Shown in pieces: positions 7,078-15,762 of a stretch of 36,104 nt of DNA; position 1 is the stretch's first letter, and each line of letters starts with the position of its first letter. Origin of the DNA: an uncultured Alcanivoracaceae bacterium (lineage in GTDB: Bacteria > Pseudomonadota > Gammaproteobacteria > Xanthomonadales > Marinicellaceae). Location: contig CAJXVJ010000008.1 of NCBI GenBank assembly GCA_913061105.1, forward strand, positions 1-36,104. The letters are read 5' to 3'. The notes below the pieces were generated by a model. The model saw nothing but the letters and a program-made list of their open reading frames with translations, was not told the origin of the DNA and ran no database searches. A program made the translations under genes and the position numbers.

Positions 7078-8783
7078 GTTTGTATCTCTAACTGTAGTTG
7101 GTGAACTTGTGACCCGTGAGTTATTGGTTTGACATATTGTTTACGAATAACAAAATCACCAAAATATTCATTGTCTAATGCATTTAAGCCATAATCTTTG
7201 AAAATAATATCCAATTCATTGAGTATTGATTGTTCATTAATGTTTTCTTTGTACAAATGGTTTAATCGGTTGCCAATAAAGCTGCCGCCTAAATAAAGAT
7301 TGTATTTGCCAGGTCCTTTGCCGACAAAACCAATTTCGGCCACAAAAGGTCTAGCACAACCATTTGGGCAACCTGTCATTCGAGTGACTATGGCTCGGTT
7401 AATGATGTTGTGTTTAATCTGAAGTTGTTCAATTTTTTCCAGTAAAAGCGGCAAATACCTTTCGGCTTCAGCCATGGCAAGTGAACAAGTCGGAAAAGCA
7501 ACACAAGCCATGGCATTGTCCTTAAGTTTGGAATGATTACCAAGAACATTGTATTTAGTTAATATTTCTAAAATGAGATTTTTATCTTCAACATTCAATT
7601 TGGCCAATATTAAGTTTTGATTGGCAGTAATTCTAAATTCGCCTCTGTTCAATAAAGCAATCTCCTTTAAAGCGGTCTTAAGTTGGCATGTGTCATTGTT
7701 AGTAATTCTGCCATTTTCAATAAATAAAGTGAGATTTAAACTGCCATCGAAATTTTTTGACCAACCAAATTGATCACCACGACTTGTGAAAATATAAGGT
7801 TTTTCATCTTGTAGTTCACACCCCAGTCGCGTATTTAATTCATTTGTAAACCAATCAATGCCTTTGCTATCAACTGTGTATTTGAACCGTGCTCTTTTAC
7901 GGTTACTTCTTTCACCGAAATCCCTTTGAATTTTTACAACCTGTTCTGCTACATCACAGACTTGACCTGGATAACAAAAACCGATGACTTGTGATAATAA
8001 TGGAAAAGTGGTTTTGTCTCCATGTGTACATCCCATGCCACCGCCTACGGTAACATTAAATCCCAATAGCTTTTCATTTTCAATGATGGCGATAAATCCC
8101 AAATCATGGGCAAAAATATCCACATCATTGGAAGGTGGAATGGCAAGCACAATTTTGAACTTACGTGGCAAGTAGGTTTGACCATAAATGGGTTCATTAT
8201 CAAGGGAGGATAAATGCTTTTGTTTATCTAACCATATTTCGTGATAGGCTGTTGTATTTGGGGTTAAATGTTGACTGATTTTATGTGCTGCATCAACCAC
8301 AGCTCCATGCGCAATTGAAGTGTCAGGGTTGGGTGTACACATGACATTTCGGTTGACATCACCACAAGCTGCGATGGTATCTAGTAATGATTGATTAATA
8401 GAAGCAATGGCGGTTTTTAGGTTCTTCTTTAACACACCATGCAATTGAAAAGCTTGTCGGGTGGTTAACCTGATTGAGTTATTACCGTATTGATTTGCCA
8501 GATCGTCCATCACTAGCCATTGATTAGGAGAGCAGATTCCTCCAGCGACACGTGCACGAATCATAAAGCTGTATTTAGGTTCGAGCATAAGTTTTCTTCT
8601 GGCCACTTGTGAATCGCGGTCTAATTGTTGATATATGCCATGAAATTTAGTTAATTGGGTGTCTTCTTCATCAAGTGATCCTGTTATTTCTTTCTTCAGT
8701 CCATTGGCAATATTACCTCTGAGAAAATTGCTTTTGGATTTGATTAGTTCAACGGCTTCTAATGGTTTGGTATTTTTTTTCAT
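7074..8783 (-). CDS. cysI: Sulfite reductase hemoprotein (beta subunit)
   Basis: The catalytic subunit reduces sulfite to sulfide by six electrons, using siroheme coupled to a 4Fe-4S cluster. Length is 569 residues (E. coli 570). The cluster ligands are visible as C427-x5-C433 (CVAFPTC) and C472-x3-C476 (GCPNGC), at nearly the spacing and positions of the E. coli enzyme. Substrate and siroheme motifs include ACGDVNRNVM, VGGGMGCTHGDKTTFP and GFVGKGPGKYNLYLGG. Thirty-seven bases separate it from cysJ upstream, and it overlaps cysH downstream by four bases. It receives electrons from CysJ and siroheme made by CysG, both encoded in this locus. Confidence 0.97.
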   Translation of the reverse strand: MKKNTKPLEAVELIKSKSNFLRGNIANGLKKEITGSLDEEDTQLTKFHGIYQQLDRDSQVARRKLMLEPKYSFMIRARVAGGICSPNQWLVMDDLANQYGNNSIRLTTRQAFQLHGVLKKNLKTAIASINQSLLDTIAACGDVNRNVMCTPNPDTSIAHGAVVDAAHKISQHLTPNTTAYHEIWLDKQKHLSSLDNEPIYGQTYLPRKFKIVLAIPPSNDVDIFAHDLGFIAIIENEKLLGFNVTVGGGMGCTHGDKTTFPLLSQVIGFCYPGQVCDVAEQVVKIQRDFGERSNRKRARFKYTVDSKGIDWFTNELNTRLGCELQDEKPYIFTSRGDQFGWSKNFDGSLNLTLFIENGRITNNDTCQLKTALKEIALLNRGEFRITANQNLILAKLNVEDKNLILEILTKYNVLGNHSKLKDNAMACVAFPTCSLAMAEAERYLPLLLEKIEQLQIKHNIINRAIVTRMTGCPNGCARPFVAEIGFVGKGPGKYNLYLGGSFIGNRLNHLYKENINEQSILNELDIIFKDYGLNALDNEYFGDFVIRKQYVKPITHGSQVHQLQLEIQT

Positions 8784-8820
8784 TTTATTCTCATAGTGCT
8801 GTTACATAAATTTCTGTCTA

Positions 8821-10590
8821 TTAATAAACATCTTTTTGATAACGTTTGTTTCTTTTTAAATTGGTTAAATATTGTTTTGCCCCATCTGCATCTAATTTTC
8901 CATGAACTCTTATAAGTGATAAAAGCTCAGTTTCAACTGATTTTGCCATGTGGTCTTTGTTTCCACAGATGTACAGATGAGCGCCTTGTTCTAGCCATTG
9001 CCAAATTTCTTGAGCTTTTTGTTTGACTTTGTGCTGCACGTATATTTTTTGTTCTTGATCGCGAGAAAATGCCAAATCAATCTGAGTTAAGAGGTTTTCT
9101 TTATGGTATTTTTGTAATTCTAGTTGATAAAGAAAATCATTTTCAAAACTGGGATTACCAAATATTAGCCAATTTTCTCCGGCCGCATTTAATTCTTTTC
9201 TTTCTTGAAGAAATCCTCTAAACGGGGCAATGCCTGTGCCTGCAGCAATCATAATAGTTGGGGCATCATTATTTTCAGGCAACTTAAAATTATTGTTGTT
9301 TTCTATATAAATTTCTACATCGTCACCTTCTTTTAAATGGCTGCACAACAATCCACTGACCAATCCTTTATTGGATTTATCTGTAGGAGACTCAACTAAT
9401 GCCACGGTTAGATGAATTTCATCAGGATTTTTGAGATAACTGGATGCTATTGAATAGAGTCTTGGAGAAATCTTATATAAGTTGTCCACCAGTTGCTGTT
9501 CAGTAATGGGAACCTGATATTGGGTGAGTACATCAGATAATTGTCTCTTTTCAACAAAATACTGAAACTGTTGATGATTTTCAATCATGTCATTAAATTT
9601 ATCAGATTGAACTAAGCTGGCATAAAACTTTAAAAACGATTTACTCACTAAGCTGATTTCAAGTGAACGTAACACCGTATTGAATGGTATTTCTTGTTTT
9701 TTATAATTGACAATCTTATTGCCATCAAAATCATTGTTTTGTATAAGAGAATCAATAGCAATTGAGCTATTTTGTGCCATTATGGCCAATGAATCCCCAG
9801 CTTGATAATTGATATCAGAACCCTCAATATCTAACTCAATGTGGTGGACATTTTTAATTGAGGCATCTGTAGTAATTTTTTGCAGAGTTATAATTTCTGA
9901 TGAATAAGTCTTATTTCTATTATATTGACTTAATTGTTTAGGTTTAAGTAATGACAAAGGTGAAACGTTATTATCAATATTGTTTATGTGTTTGGAAAAA
10001 TAATCATTGGTATTATTTTGCCAAGTTTCATAGGATTCTTCATAATCTAAATCACAGTCGATTCGATCAATTACTGGTGTAGCACCTAACTTTTGTAATT
10101 GCAGGTCAATGTCTACACCTGTTTGACAAAACTTTTCATAACTGGAATCTCCCAATGCCAGTAGAGAATATTTTAAGTTTTTCAAATTAGGCGATTTATT
10201 TGAGAACAAATACTCATAAAAAATTTCTGCATCATCAGGTGCATCTCCTTCTCCATGGGTTGAAATGATGATGACAACGTATTGTTCCTTATTAATATTG
10301 CGTGGTTTATAATCAGCCAATGAGATGAGTTGACAATTAATATCAAGCGACTGGCATGTCTGAGTATATTCTTCTGCGAGGCTTCTACAATTTCCAGTTT
10401 GACTGGCATACAAAATGGTTAATTGTTTTTGAGGGTTATTATTGGATTCAATTTTATCCTGTCTTGACAAACCAGCAATAAAACCAGAGACCCACAATAA
10501 TTGATTGGGATCTAAGTCTTGAACCGCAAGGTTGACTTTTTTGAATTGATCTGGTGCCAAAGGTGAAATGGCTTGGTTATTTGAGTACAC
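8821..10590 (-). CDS. cysJ: Sulfite reductase flavoprotein (alpha subunit)
   Basis: A 589-residue NADPH-dependent electron donor to CysI. Domains in order: flavodoxin-like FMN domain (about 58-205: LYASQTGNCRSLAEE, STHGEGDAPDDA, LALGDSSYEKFC), FAD/connecting domain (about 225-440: RLYSIASSY), and NADPH domain (about 445-589: IAAGTGIAPFRGFLQERK, ending KDVY with the C-terminal Tyr that stacks on FAD in this family). The reading frame starts with GTG at 10590. No better in-frame start exists, and homology with CysJ begins about ten residues in, so this start is reasonable although the ribosome site is weak. The 106-base upstream gap to metJ contains a met-box palindrome 31 bases before the start. 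Confidence 0.95.
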   Translation of the reverse strand: MYSNNQAISPLAPDQFKKVNLAVQDLDPNQLLWVSGFIAGLSRQDKIESNNNPQKQLTILYASQTGNCRSLAEEYTQTCQSLDINCQLISLADYKPRNINKEQYVVIIISTHGEGDAPDDAEIFYEYLFSNKSPNLKNLKYSLLALGDSSYEKFCQTGVDIDLQLQKLGATPVIDRIDCDLDYEESYETWQNNTNDYFSKHINNIDNNVSPLSLLKPKQLSQYNRNKTYSSEIITLQKITTDASIKNVHHIELDIEGSDINYQAGDSLAIMAQNSSIAIDSLIQNNDFDGNKIVNYKKQEIPFNTVLRSLEISLVSKSFLKFYASLVQSDKFNDMIENHQQFQYFVEKRQLSDVLTQYQVPITEQQLVDNLYKISPRLYSIASSYLKNPDEIHLTVALVESPTDKSNKGLVSGLLCSHLKEGDDVEIYIENNNNFKLPENNDAPTIMIAAGTGIAPFRGFLQERKELNAAGENWLIFGNPSFENDFLYQLELQKYHKENLLTQIDLAFSRDQEQKIYVQHKVKQKAQEIWQWLEQGAHLYICGNKDHMAKSVETELLSLIRVHGKLDADGAKQYLTNLKRNKRYQKDVY

Positions 10591-10620
10591 GTCATCATTT
10601 AAAGTTTAAAGAAATGGCAG

Positions 10621-10634
10621 TATAGACGTCTATA
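10621..10634. promoter_or_regulatory. MetJ operator (met box) upstream of cysJIH
   Basis: TATAGACGTCTATA is a perfect 14-bp palindrome identical to the core of the site at 5317-5332. The central AGACGTCT (10624-10631) is an exact met box. The adjacent 8-mers are poor (GGCAGTAT 4 of 8, ATAAATAA 3 of 8), so cooperative tandem binding would be weaker here than at cysG/cysB. It lies between metJ and cysJ, 31 bases upstream of the cysJ start codon, and overlaps a possible -10 TATACT on the minus strand. Confidence 0.7.
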
Positions 10635-10696
10635 AATAAAAAAGATAATATGTTGTTTCTATAAGGTTATATCAATTTGTTATTAAGGTTTATAAG

Positions 10697-10978
10697 TTAT
10701 TCAGATTTATCTTTAAATAACATGTTGTCATAGTCATCAGAGTCTTTAGATAAGTTTTCATCTGTTGGAAGTGGTTGTCCCGTATAAGCATGTAAAAATG
10801 CTTCGCACAATAACTCACTATTGGTGGCATGCTTTAAATTTTTTACCTGACGCCTTGTCCTCTCATCGGTGAGTATTTGTAAAACATCACAGGGAATAGA
10901 CACGGTAATCTTTTTAACTTTGCCTTGTTTGTCACCATGTTTGACATAAGGGTTAATGTATTTGCCATTAAAAGCCAT
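10697..10978 (-). CDS. metJ: Methionine repressor MetJ
   Basis: A 93-residue ribbon-helix-helix repressor that binds met boxes when charged with S-adenosylmethionine. The core is almost identical to E. coli Met[10 protein letters not shown] (about 21-29, the DNA-contacting beta strand) followed by [36 protein letters not shown] (36-71), which includes the SAM-binding and dimer helices. The C-terminal tail after residue 72 is shorter than and unlike the 104-residue E. coli protein. The ATG at 10978 is preceded by AGAGA. It is co-directional with cysJIH and 106 bases upstream; the intervening met-box palindrome suggests that it controls the cys operon. No met gene is adjacent. No met box was seen in front of metJ itself. 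Confidence 0.97.
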   Translation of the reverse strand: MAFNGKYINPYVKHGDKQGKVKKITVSIPCDVLQILTDERTRRQVKNLKHATNSELLCEAFLHAYTGQPLPTDENLSKDSDDYDNMLFKDKSE

Positions 10979-11115
10979 GAATCTCTAAAAAATTTAAATT
11001 AAAATAAATTCTAACATAATTAATAAAATAAAGTACAAATATAAAAAAAGCCAATGCAGAAACCTAGTGACCTCTTGAGTTGTTAAAAACAGAATTCAAT
11101 TGATTTTATTAAAAA

Positions 11116-11667
11116 TTACAACAATTCATAGTCTATTTTGTGCTTGTCCAAAATACTTTGTGCAAATTTAAGCCATTGATCTGTGGGTTCCCAGACCAGG
11201 GTCATTTTTTCATGAGCTTGTGATGGATCTATATTTTCATGGATAACTCGGTATAAAAAGGTGAACAAAGAACCTCGCATGTTGATTTGGCAATGAACCA
11301 ATACTTTATTGTGTCCAGTGGTATTTAACACAGCACTAAAAAAGTTAAAGTCTTGTTCTGTTGGGTTTTTCCAATCAACTGGAATATTGACATATTTTGT
11401 ACCTGATTGAGCTACCAATCCGCCTTCTTCAAGAACTGAACCATTAGCTAAAGGCGGTGCAAGATTGATGACAAGATCATATTTTTTATCAGCAAAATTT
11501 TTAAGTAATTCTTTTGGTGGTTGACCTGATGTGTCAATTCTATTACTGACCTTGACAAAATTTACACCGTTGAGTTGTTTTTCATTATTTTCTTGAGCAG
11601 ATATATAAAAGGTGGAAATAACCAAGATGATTAATACGTATACTTTGTTTTTACAAATGAGGGTCAT
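11116..11667 (-). CDS. Exported protein tyrosine phosphatase-like protein
   Basis: 183 residues with an N-terminal signal peptide (hydrophobic stretch 9-22, likely cleavage after YISA), so periplasmic or exported. The rest resembles the dual-specificity/tyrosine-phosphatase fold: ISGQP-like SGQPPKELL, DLVINLAPP, and a P-loop VLVHCQINMRGS with C126 and R131. The loop has four residues between Cys and Arg instead of the canonical five (HCx5R). I recall CQxNxR variants in a bacterial family annotated as protein tyrosine phosphatase family, so this may be typical of the family rather than a loss of function. The substrate is unknown. It stands alone between metJ and a divergent hydrolase gene. 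Confidence 0.7.
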   Translation of the reverse strand: MTLICKNKVYVLIILVISTFYISAQENNEKQLNGVNFVKVSNRIDTSGQPPKELLKNFADKKYDLVINLAPPLANGSVLEEGGLVAQSGTKYVNIPVDWKNPTEQDFNFFSAVLNTTGHNKVLVHCQINMRGSLFTFLYRVIHENIDPSQAHEKMTLVWEPTDQWLKFAQSILDKHKIDYELL

Positions 11668-11786
11668 AATAAATAGATAGATAATGGTGGCTAATGAACT
11701 TCAATATTAGCATTATATGCAATTGAAGTATATATTAGTTATCTGTGAGTCAGATTTTTGATTCACATATAATAAGGTGAAAAATA

Positions 11787-12971
11787 ATGCCCAAAAAACC
11801 GAAGAACCTTTCATCAGATCTACAAGGTATCAGCCAATTAAGTATTGATACTGTTAAAGGCATAACTAAAGTAGTAGAATCTTTACACAGTACCATTAGT
11901 GCAAATACCCCGATATTAGGTAGCCATAAGGAAAAAGCATCAGGACTTACTGGTGCCATTTATAAAAGCATCAATGCAGTGACGCATTTATTAGGCGAGG
12001 GAATTAACGCAGTCCTGAATAAAACCAGTCAAATGCAAGGCGAATACTCAGGGGTGCATAAATTATCAAAAACCAGGGAAGCAGTCGCCGCAGCAATGAA
12101 TGGTGTATTAGGGGATCACTTTGATGAAGGTGATAATCCATTAGCGATTCAAATGAGTTTCCGTATTAATGGCCAAGCATTAAATAAAAATCAACTACAA
12201 GAAGTATTCAATAACACAGAAAACACAGTCACTGTTCTGATTCATGGATTGTGTATGAATGATATACAGTGGACAAGAGATGGCCACAATCATGGTGAAT
12301 TATTAGAGCAGGAATTAGGACACACTGTTATTTATTTACACTATAACTCTGGATTGCATGTTTCTGAAAATGGCAGGAAATTGTCAGAGTTATTGTTTGA
12401 GCTTGAACTCGATGACAATGTATCTATTAATCTTCTGTGCCATAGCATGGGTGGTTTAGTGGCACGCAGTGCTTGTTATTATGCTAAAATTTTAAATCAT
12501 GCATGGTTCTCTTCTGTAGATAAGATGATTTTTCTAGGCACTCCACACCATGGAGCTATCTTAGCAAAAGGTGGACATTGGGCCGATGTGTTTTTACAAA
12601 TTAGTCCTTATAGCGCACCCTTTGCCAAAATCACCAAAGTACGCAGTAATGGTTTACACGATTTACGTCATGGTTATGTAAAAGATGAAGATTGGCAGGT
12701 TGTTGAAGAAAGAACAATTGTACCTTTGCTAGAAAACATTGAATGTTATGCCATCGCAACAACCACATCCGAATACGCATCAAAATACCATGAAAAAATT
12801 GTCGGAGATGGTTTGGTGAGTATTAACAGCGCTTTAGGCATTCACAAAGACAAAAAGTTAGATTTGAAAATACCCAAACAAAATCAATGGACCAGTCCTA
12901 ATATTGGCCACATGCAACAATTGAGTCATAAAGAAATCTATCAAGTGATTAAAAACTGGATGAATACATGA
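11787..12971 (+). CDS. Alpha/beta hydrolase (lipase/PGAP1-like)
   Basis: A 394-residue serine hydrolase with no signal peptide. The fold starts near residue 145 with VTVLIHGLCMND, and the nucleophile elbow LLCHSMGGLVARS gives S220. D341 in VGDGLVS and H375 in NIGHMQQL are plausible partners for a triad. The N-terminal about 140 residues are helical and unassigned. The serine motif and overall layout resemble triacylglycerol lipases and PGAP1-like esterases; the real substrate is unknown. The ATG follows AAGGTG by 8 bases. It overlaps the DUF1697 gene by four bases (ATGA), so the two are coupled. Confidence 0.8.
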   Translation: MPKKPKNLSSDLQGISQLSIDTVKGITKVVESLHSTISANTPILGSHKEKASGLTGAIYKSINAVTHLLGEGINAVLNKTSQMQGEYSGVHKLSKTREAVAAAMNGVLGDHFDEGDNPLAIQMSFRINGQALNKNQLQEVFNNTENTVTVLIHGLCMNDIQWTRDGHNHGELLEQELGHTVIYLHYNSGLHVSENGRKLSELLFELELDDNVSINLLCHSMGGLVARSACYYAKILNHAWFSSVDKMIFLGTPHHGAILAKGGHWADVFLQISPYSAPFAKITKVRSNGLHDLRHGYVKDEDWQVVEERTIVPLLENIECYAIATTTSEYASKYHEKIVGDGLVSINSALGIHKDKKLDLKIPKQNQWTSPNIGHMQQLSHKEIYQVIKNWMNT

Positions 12972-13510
12972 AATATATTTCAATTCTTCGAGGCATTAAT
13001 GTCGGCGGTCATAAAAAAATCCTTATGGCAGATTTAAAAAACCTTTATGCTCAATTGGGTTTCACCAATGTTATTAGTTATATACAAAGTGGCAATGTGG
13101 TTTTTGATAGTAATATTACTGATGTCAATCAAATAATTACATCCATAGAAAAAGCCATTACAACCCGCTATGGTTTTGATGTGCCAGTGATTATTCGCAC
13201 TCATGCAGAAATCAAAAATGCATGTGATAACACGCCATTTGGAGAAATAGACCTAAAAGCCGATGGATCAAAGTATTTTTTAACTTTAATAAGTGACCTT
13301 CCTACGAAGGAAAATATTGAAATACTCATGAATTATGTCAACCAACCTGAGCGCTTGCAAATTGAAGGAAAGAATATCTACATTTTTTATCCAAATGGCG
13401 CAGGCCGTACTAAATTAACTAACGGGCTAATCGAAAACAAACTCAAAGTGAAAGCCACGTCTCGTAATTGGAAGACAGTGGTTAAATTAATTGAGTTAAG
13501 TAAAGGTTAA
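12968..13510 (+). CDS. DUF1697 family protein
   Basis: A 180-residue cytoplasmic protein with the hallmark N-terminus of DUF1697, [22 protein letters not shown], then YIQSGNVVF. The family has no firmly assigned function. The ATG overlaps the hydrolase stop by four bases. The 3' end overlaps the convergent yeeN-type gene by four bases (13507-13510), so the two transcripts share their stop region. Confidence 0.85.
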   Translation: MKYISILRGINVGGHKKILMADLKNLYAQLGFTNVISYIQSGNVVFDSNITDVNQIITSIEKAITTRYGFDVPVIIRTHAEIKNACDNTPFGEIDLKADGSKYFLTLISDLPTKENIEILMNYVNQPERLQIEGKNIYIFYPNGAGRTKLTNGLIENKLKVKATSRNWKTVVKLIELSKG

Positions 13511-14226
13511 ATCTCAGCATTATGAAAGACATTTTGTACGTCTTCCAAATCTTCTAGCATTTCATTAAACTTTTCAAAATTATCTAAATCATCTTGGTCT
13601 GTTATTTGCACAGTACTTTGAGGAATAAACTGAATTTCATCCACATCAAATTTAATATCTCCCAAATGCTCAAGTAATGCTTGTTGGGTTTTAAAATATT
13701 CAGTATTTGGGGCAAAAACAGTTATCTTGCCATCTTCGCATTCGATATCAGTAACATCAACATCGGCTTCCATAAGGGCTTCTAATATGGCTTCATCATC
13801 ATCGCCATCAAAGACAAATATTGCAGAGTGATCAAACATATGTGCGACACTGCCTTGGGTGCCAATGGAACAGTTTGTTTTAGTAAAAGCCAATCGAACA
13901 TCACCAAATGTACGGTTAGGGTTATCGGTTAAACAATCGACAATAACCATACATTTTCCTGGTCCATATCCTTCATATCGGGCAACAGCAAAATCTTCAC
14001 CACCAGCACCACTGGCTTTATCAATGGCTTTAGCAATAACATGAGCCGGAACTTGATCACGTTTGGCACGATCAATAAGGCTTCGCAATGCAATATTTCC
14101 ATCTGGATCTGTCCCACCAGATTTAGCACAAACATAGATGCTTCGAGAATGCTTGCTGTAAATGCGCGCATTGTTATCTGAGGTTTTTGCCATTGATTCT
14201 TTGCGATTTTGGTATGCTCTGCCCAT
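13507..14226 (-). CDS. YebC/PmpR (TACO1) family regulator, YeeN type
   Basis: A 239-residue member of the YebC/TACO1 family. It resembles E. coli YeeN more than YebC because it starts [15 protein letters not shown] rather than with the YebC MAGHSKW motif. Conserved blocks are [65 protein letters not shown] and [15 protein letters not shown]. YebC-family proteins are described as transcriptional regulators or as ribosome-associated factors that help at polyproline; which applies here is unknown. The acidic C-terminus ends in [14 protein letters not shown], the usual family ending. The gene is monocistronic and convergent with DUF1697. Confidence 0.9.
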   Translation of the reverse strand: MGRAYQNRKESMAKTSDNNARIYSKHSRSIYVCAKSGGTDPDGNIALRSLIDRAKRDQVPAHVIAKAIDKASGAGGEDFAVARYEGYGPGKCMVIVDCLTDNPNRTFGDVRLAFTKTNCSIGTQGSVAHMFDHSAIFVFDGDDDEAILEALMEADVDVTDIECEDGKITVFAPNTEYFKTQQALLEHLGDIKFDVDEIQFIPQSTVQITDQDDLDNFEKFNEMLEDLEDVQNVFHNAEI

Positions 14227-14463
14227 AGTAGAAGTTACGGTATTTTAAAGGCATCATTTTACAAGAGACATTGACATATTTATATGCCGAAACAAGAAAT
14301 AGAGAAAATTAGCCAGTTTGAGGACAATATTTTGGATAATTGGGTGTCTTCAATTGAGATTTATCAATAAACTTATGAGTAAATTTATATTGGATTTTAT
14401 TTAGGTTTTATATGCTATTACAAACTATTTGGATCATTCTGAATCACCCCAAGGATACAAAAC

Positions 14464-14472
14464 TGCTATAAT
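14464..14472 (+). promoter_or_regulatory. Extended -10 element before the DegT aminotransferase
   Basis: TGCTATAAT (14464-14472) is a perfect extended -10, with no convincing -35. Transcription from it would start near 14479, only about ten bases before the ATG at 14489 but about 85 before the alternative ATG at 14564. That leaves the choice of start codon open. Confidence 0.45.
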
Positions 14473-14488
14473 GTAATTAACTCACACG

Positions 14489-15739
14489 ATGAATTTAAAA
14501 ATACTGGACTCTAATGACAAAAACTCAAACAATAAGGATTTATCACTCAAAAATAACACTATTATGAAAGATTTAGCAATATTTGGAGGTGTTCCAACCT
14601 TTACACAATCTTTGTGTGTTAATAGGCCGCATATTGGGATTAAACAAAATTATTATAAAAGATTAGATGCTATGTTTGATAGCCGCATATTCACTAATGA
14701 TGGGCCATATGTTAAAGAGTTAGAGAAAAAAATTGCACATTTTTTAAATGTTAAGCATTGCATTTTAACATGCAATGGTACCATGGCACTCCAATTAATT
14801 TGTAAAGCATTAGATCTTAAAGGTGAGGTAATACTGCCTTCATTTACTTTCATAGCAACTGCACATGCGTTAGAGTGGCAGGGTTTGACTCCTGTTTTTT
14901 GCGATATAAATACCAATACACACAATATAGACCCAGAATCCTGTTTGGAATTAATTAATGAAAAAACGGCAGCAATTTTAGGTGTCCACCTTTGGGGTAA
15001 TGGTTGTTGTGTTAATGAATTAGAAACAATTGCCAGAGAACATGATATAAAACTATTTTTTGATGCTGCCCATGCCTTTGGTTGTAGTTATCAAAACAGA
15101 CCTATTGGAGGATTCGGAGATGCCGAGGCATTTAGTTTTCATGCAACCAAAGCCTTTAGTACATTTGAAGGAGGTGCAGTGACGACAAATAATGATGATC
15201 TGGCAAATAGAATTAAAAATTTTAGAAATTTTGGTTTCATTGATTATGATTGTGTAGATGGATTAGGAATCAATGCAAAAATGCCAGAAGTTTGTGCAGC
15301 CATGGGATTAACCAATTTAGAGCAATTTGAAGAGACAGTACAACAGAATAAGAAGACACATGATCACTATTTAAAATACCTTCATGAAATTAAAGGATTA
15401 AGTGTAATGAACTATACTGAGGAAAGTAACTATCAATATGTTGTTGTTGAAGTAGATAAAGAGTTGTTAGGGGTTAGTAGAGATGAGTTACTAATGGCTT
15501 TACATGCTGAAAATATTCTAGTTAGGAAATATTTCTATCCTGGCTGTCACAATATGGAACCTTATATTTCAAGAGCTAAAAGCAATCAAAATAATTTAAG
15601 TAGTACAGAGCATCTGGCACAAAAATTGCTAGTTTTCCCAAGTGGGTTTGGTATTTCAAAAACTGTAATTAAAGAAATAGTGAACACCATAGAAATTATT
15701 TCTAATCTTTCAACAGAAGTAAAAACTCATTTCAGCTAA
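14489..15739 (+). CDS. DegT/DnrJ/EryC1/StrS-family PLP aminotransferase
   Basis: A 416-residue sugar-aminotransferase-type PLP enzyme of fold type I. Visible motifs: NDGPYVKELEKKIAHF, LTCNGTMALQL (PLP phosphate), EVILPSFTFIATAHAL, FFDAAHAFG (Asp to the PLP nitrogen) and SFHATKAFSTFEGGAV with the Schiff-base Lys at residue 221. Relatives transaminate nucleotide-linked keto-sugars for surface polysaccharides. The start is uncertain: ATG 14489 lies right after a strong -10 and adds 25 Asn/Lys-rich residues, while ATG 14564 (MKDLAIFGG) is where family homology begins. Neither has a Shine-Dalgarno. No nucleotide-sugar dehydratase or epimerase is adjacent. Confidence 0.88.
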   Translation: MNLKILDSNDKNSNNKDLSLKNNTIMKDLAIFGGVPTFTQSLCVNRPHIGIKQNYYKRLDAMFDSRIFTNDGPYVKELEKKIAHFLNVKHCILTCNGTMALQLICKALDLKGEVILPSFTFIATAHALEWQGLTPVFCDINTNTHNIDPESCLELINEKTAAILGVHLWGNGCCVNELETIAREHDIKLFFDAAHAFGCSYQNRPIGGFGDAEAFSFHATKAFSTFEGGAVTTNNDDLANRIKNFRNFGFIDYDCVDGLGINAKMPEVCAAMGLTNLEQFEETVQQNKKTHDHYLKYLHEIKGLSVMNYTEESNYQYVVVEVDKELLGVSRDELLMALHAENILVRKYFYPGCHNMEPYISRAKSNQNNLSSTEHLAQKLLVFPSGFGISKTVIKEIVNTIEIISNLSTEVKTHFS

Positions 15740-15762
15740 ACTTATTTAAAGTTAAATTATTA

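Noticed and set aside
10691-10696. metJ as part of the same transcript as the phosphatase-like gene at 11116
   Set aside because: A 137-base AT-rich gap with no coupling separates them and the functions are unrelated; I could not identify a promoter with confidence, so I make no operon claim.
14284-14370. A 28-codon reading frame (MPKQEIEKISQ...) in the gap between the YeeN-type gene and the DegT gene
   Set aside because: It has no Shine-Dalgarno and no recognisable family, and is within what chance produces in AT-rich sequence.
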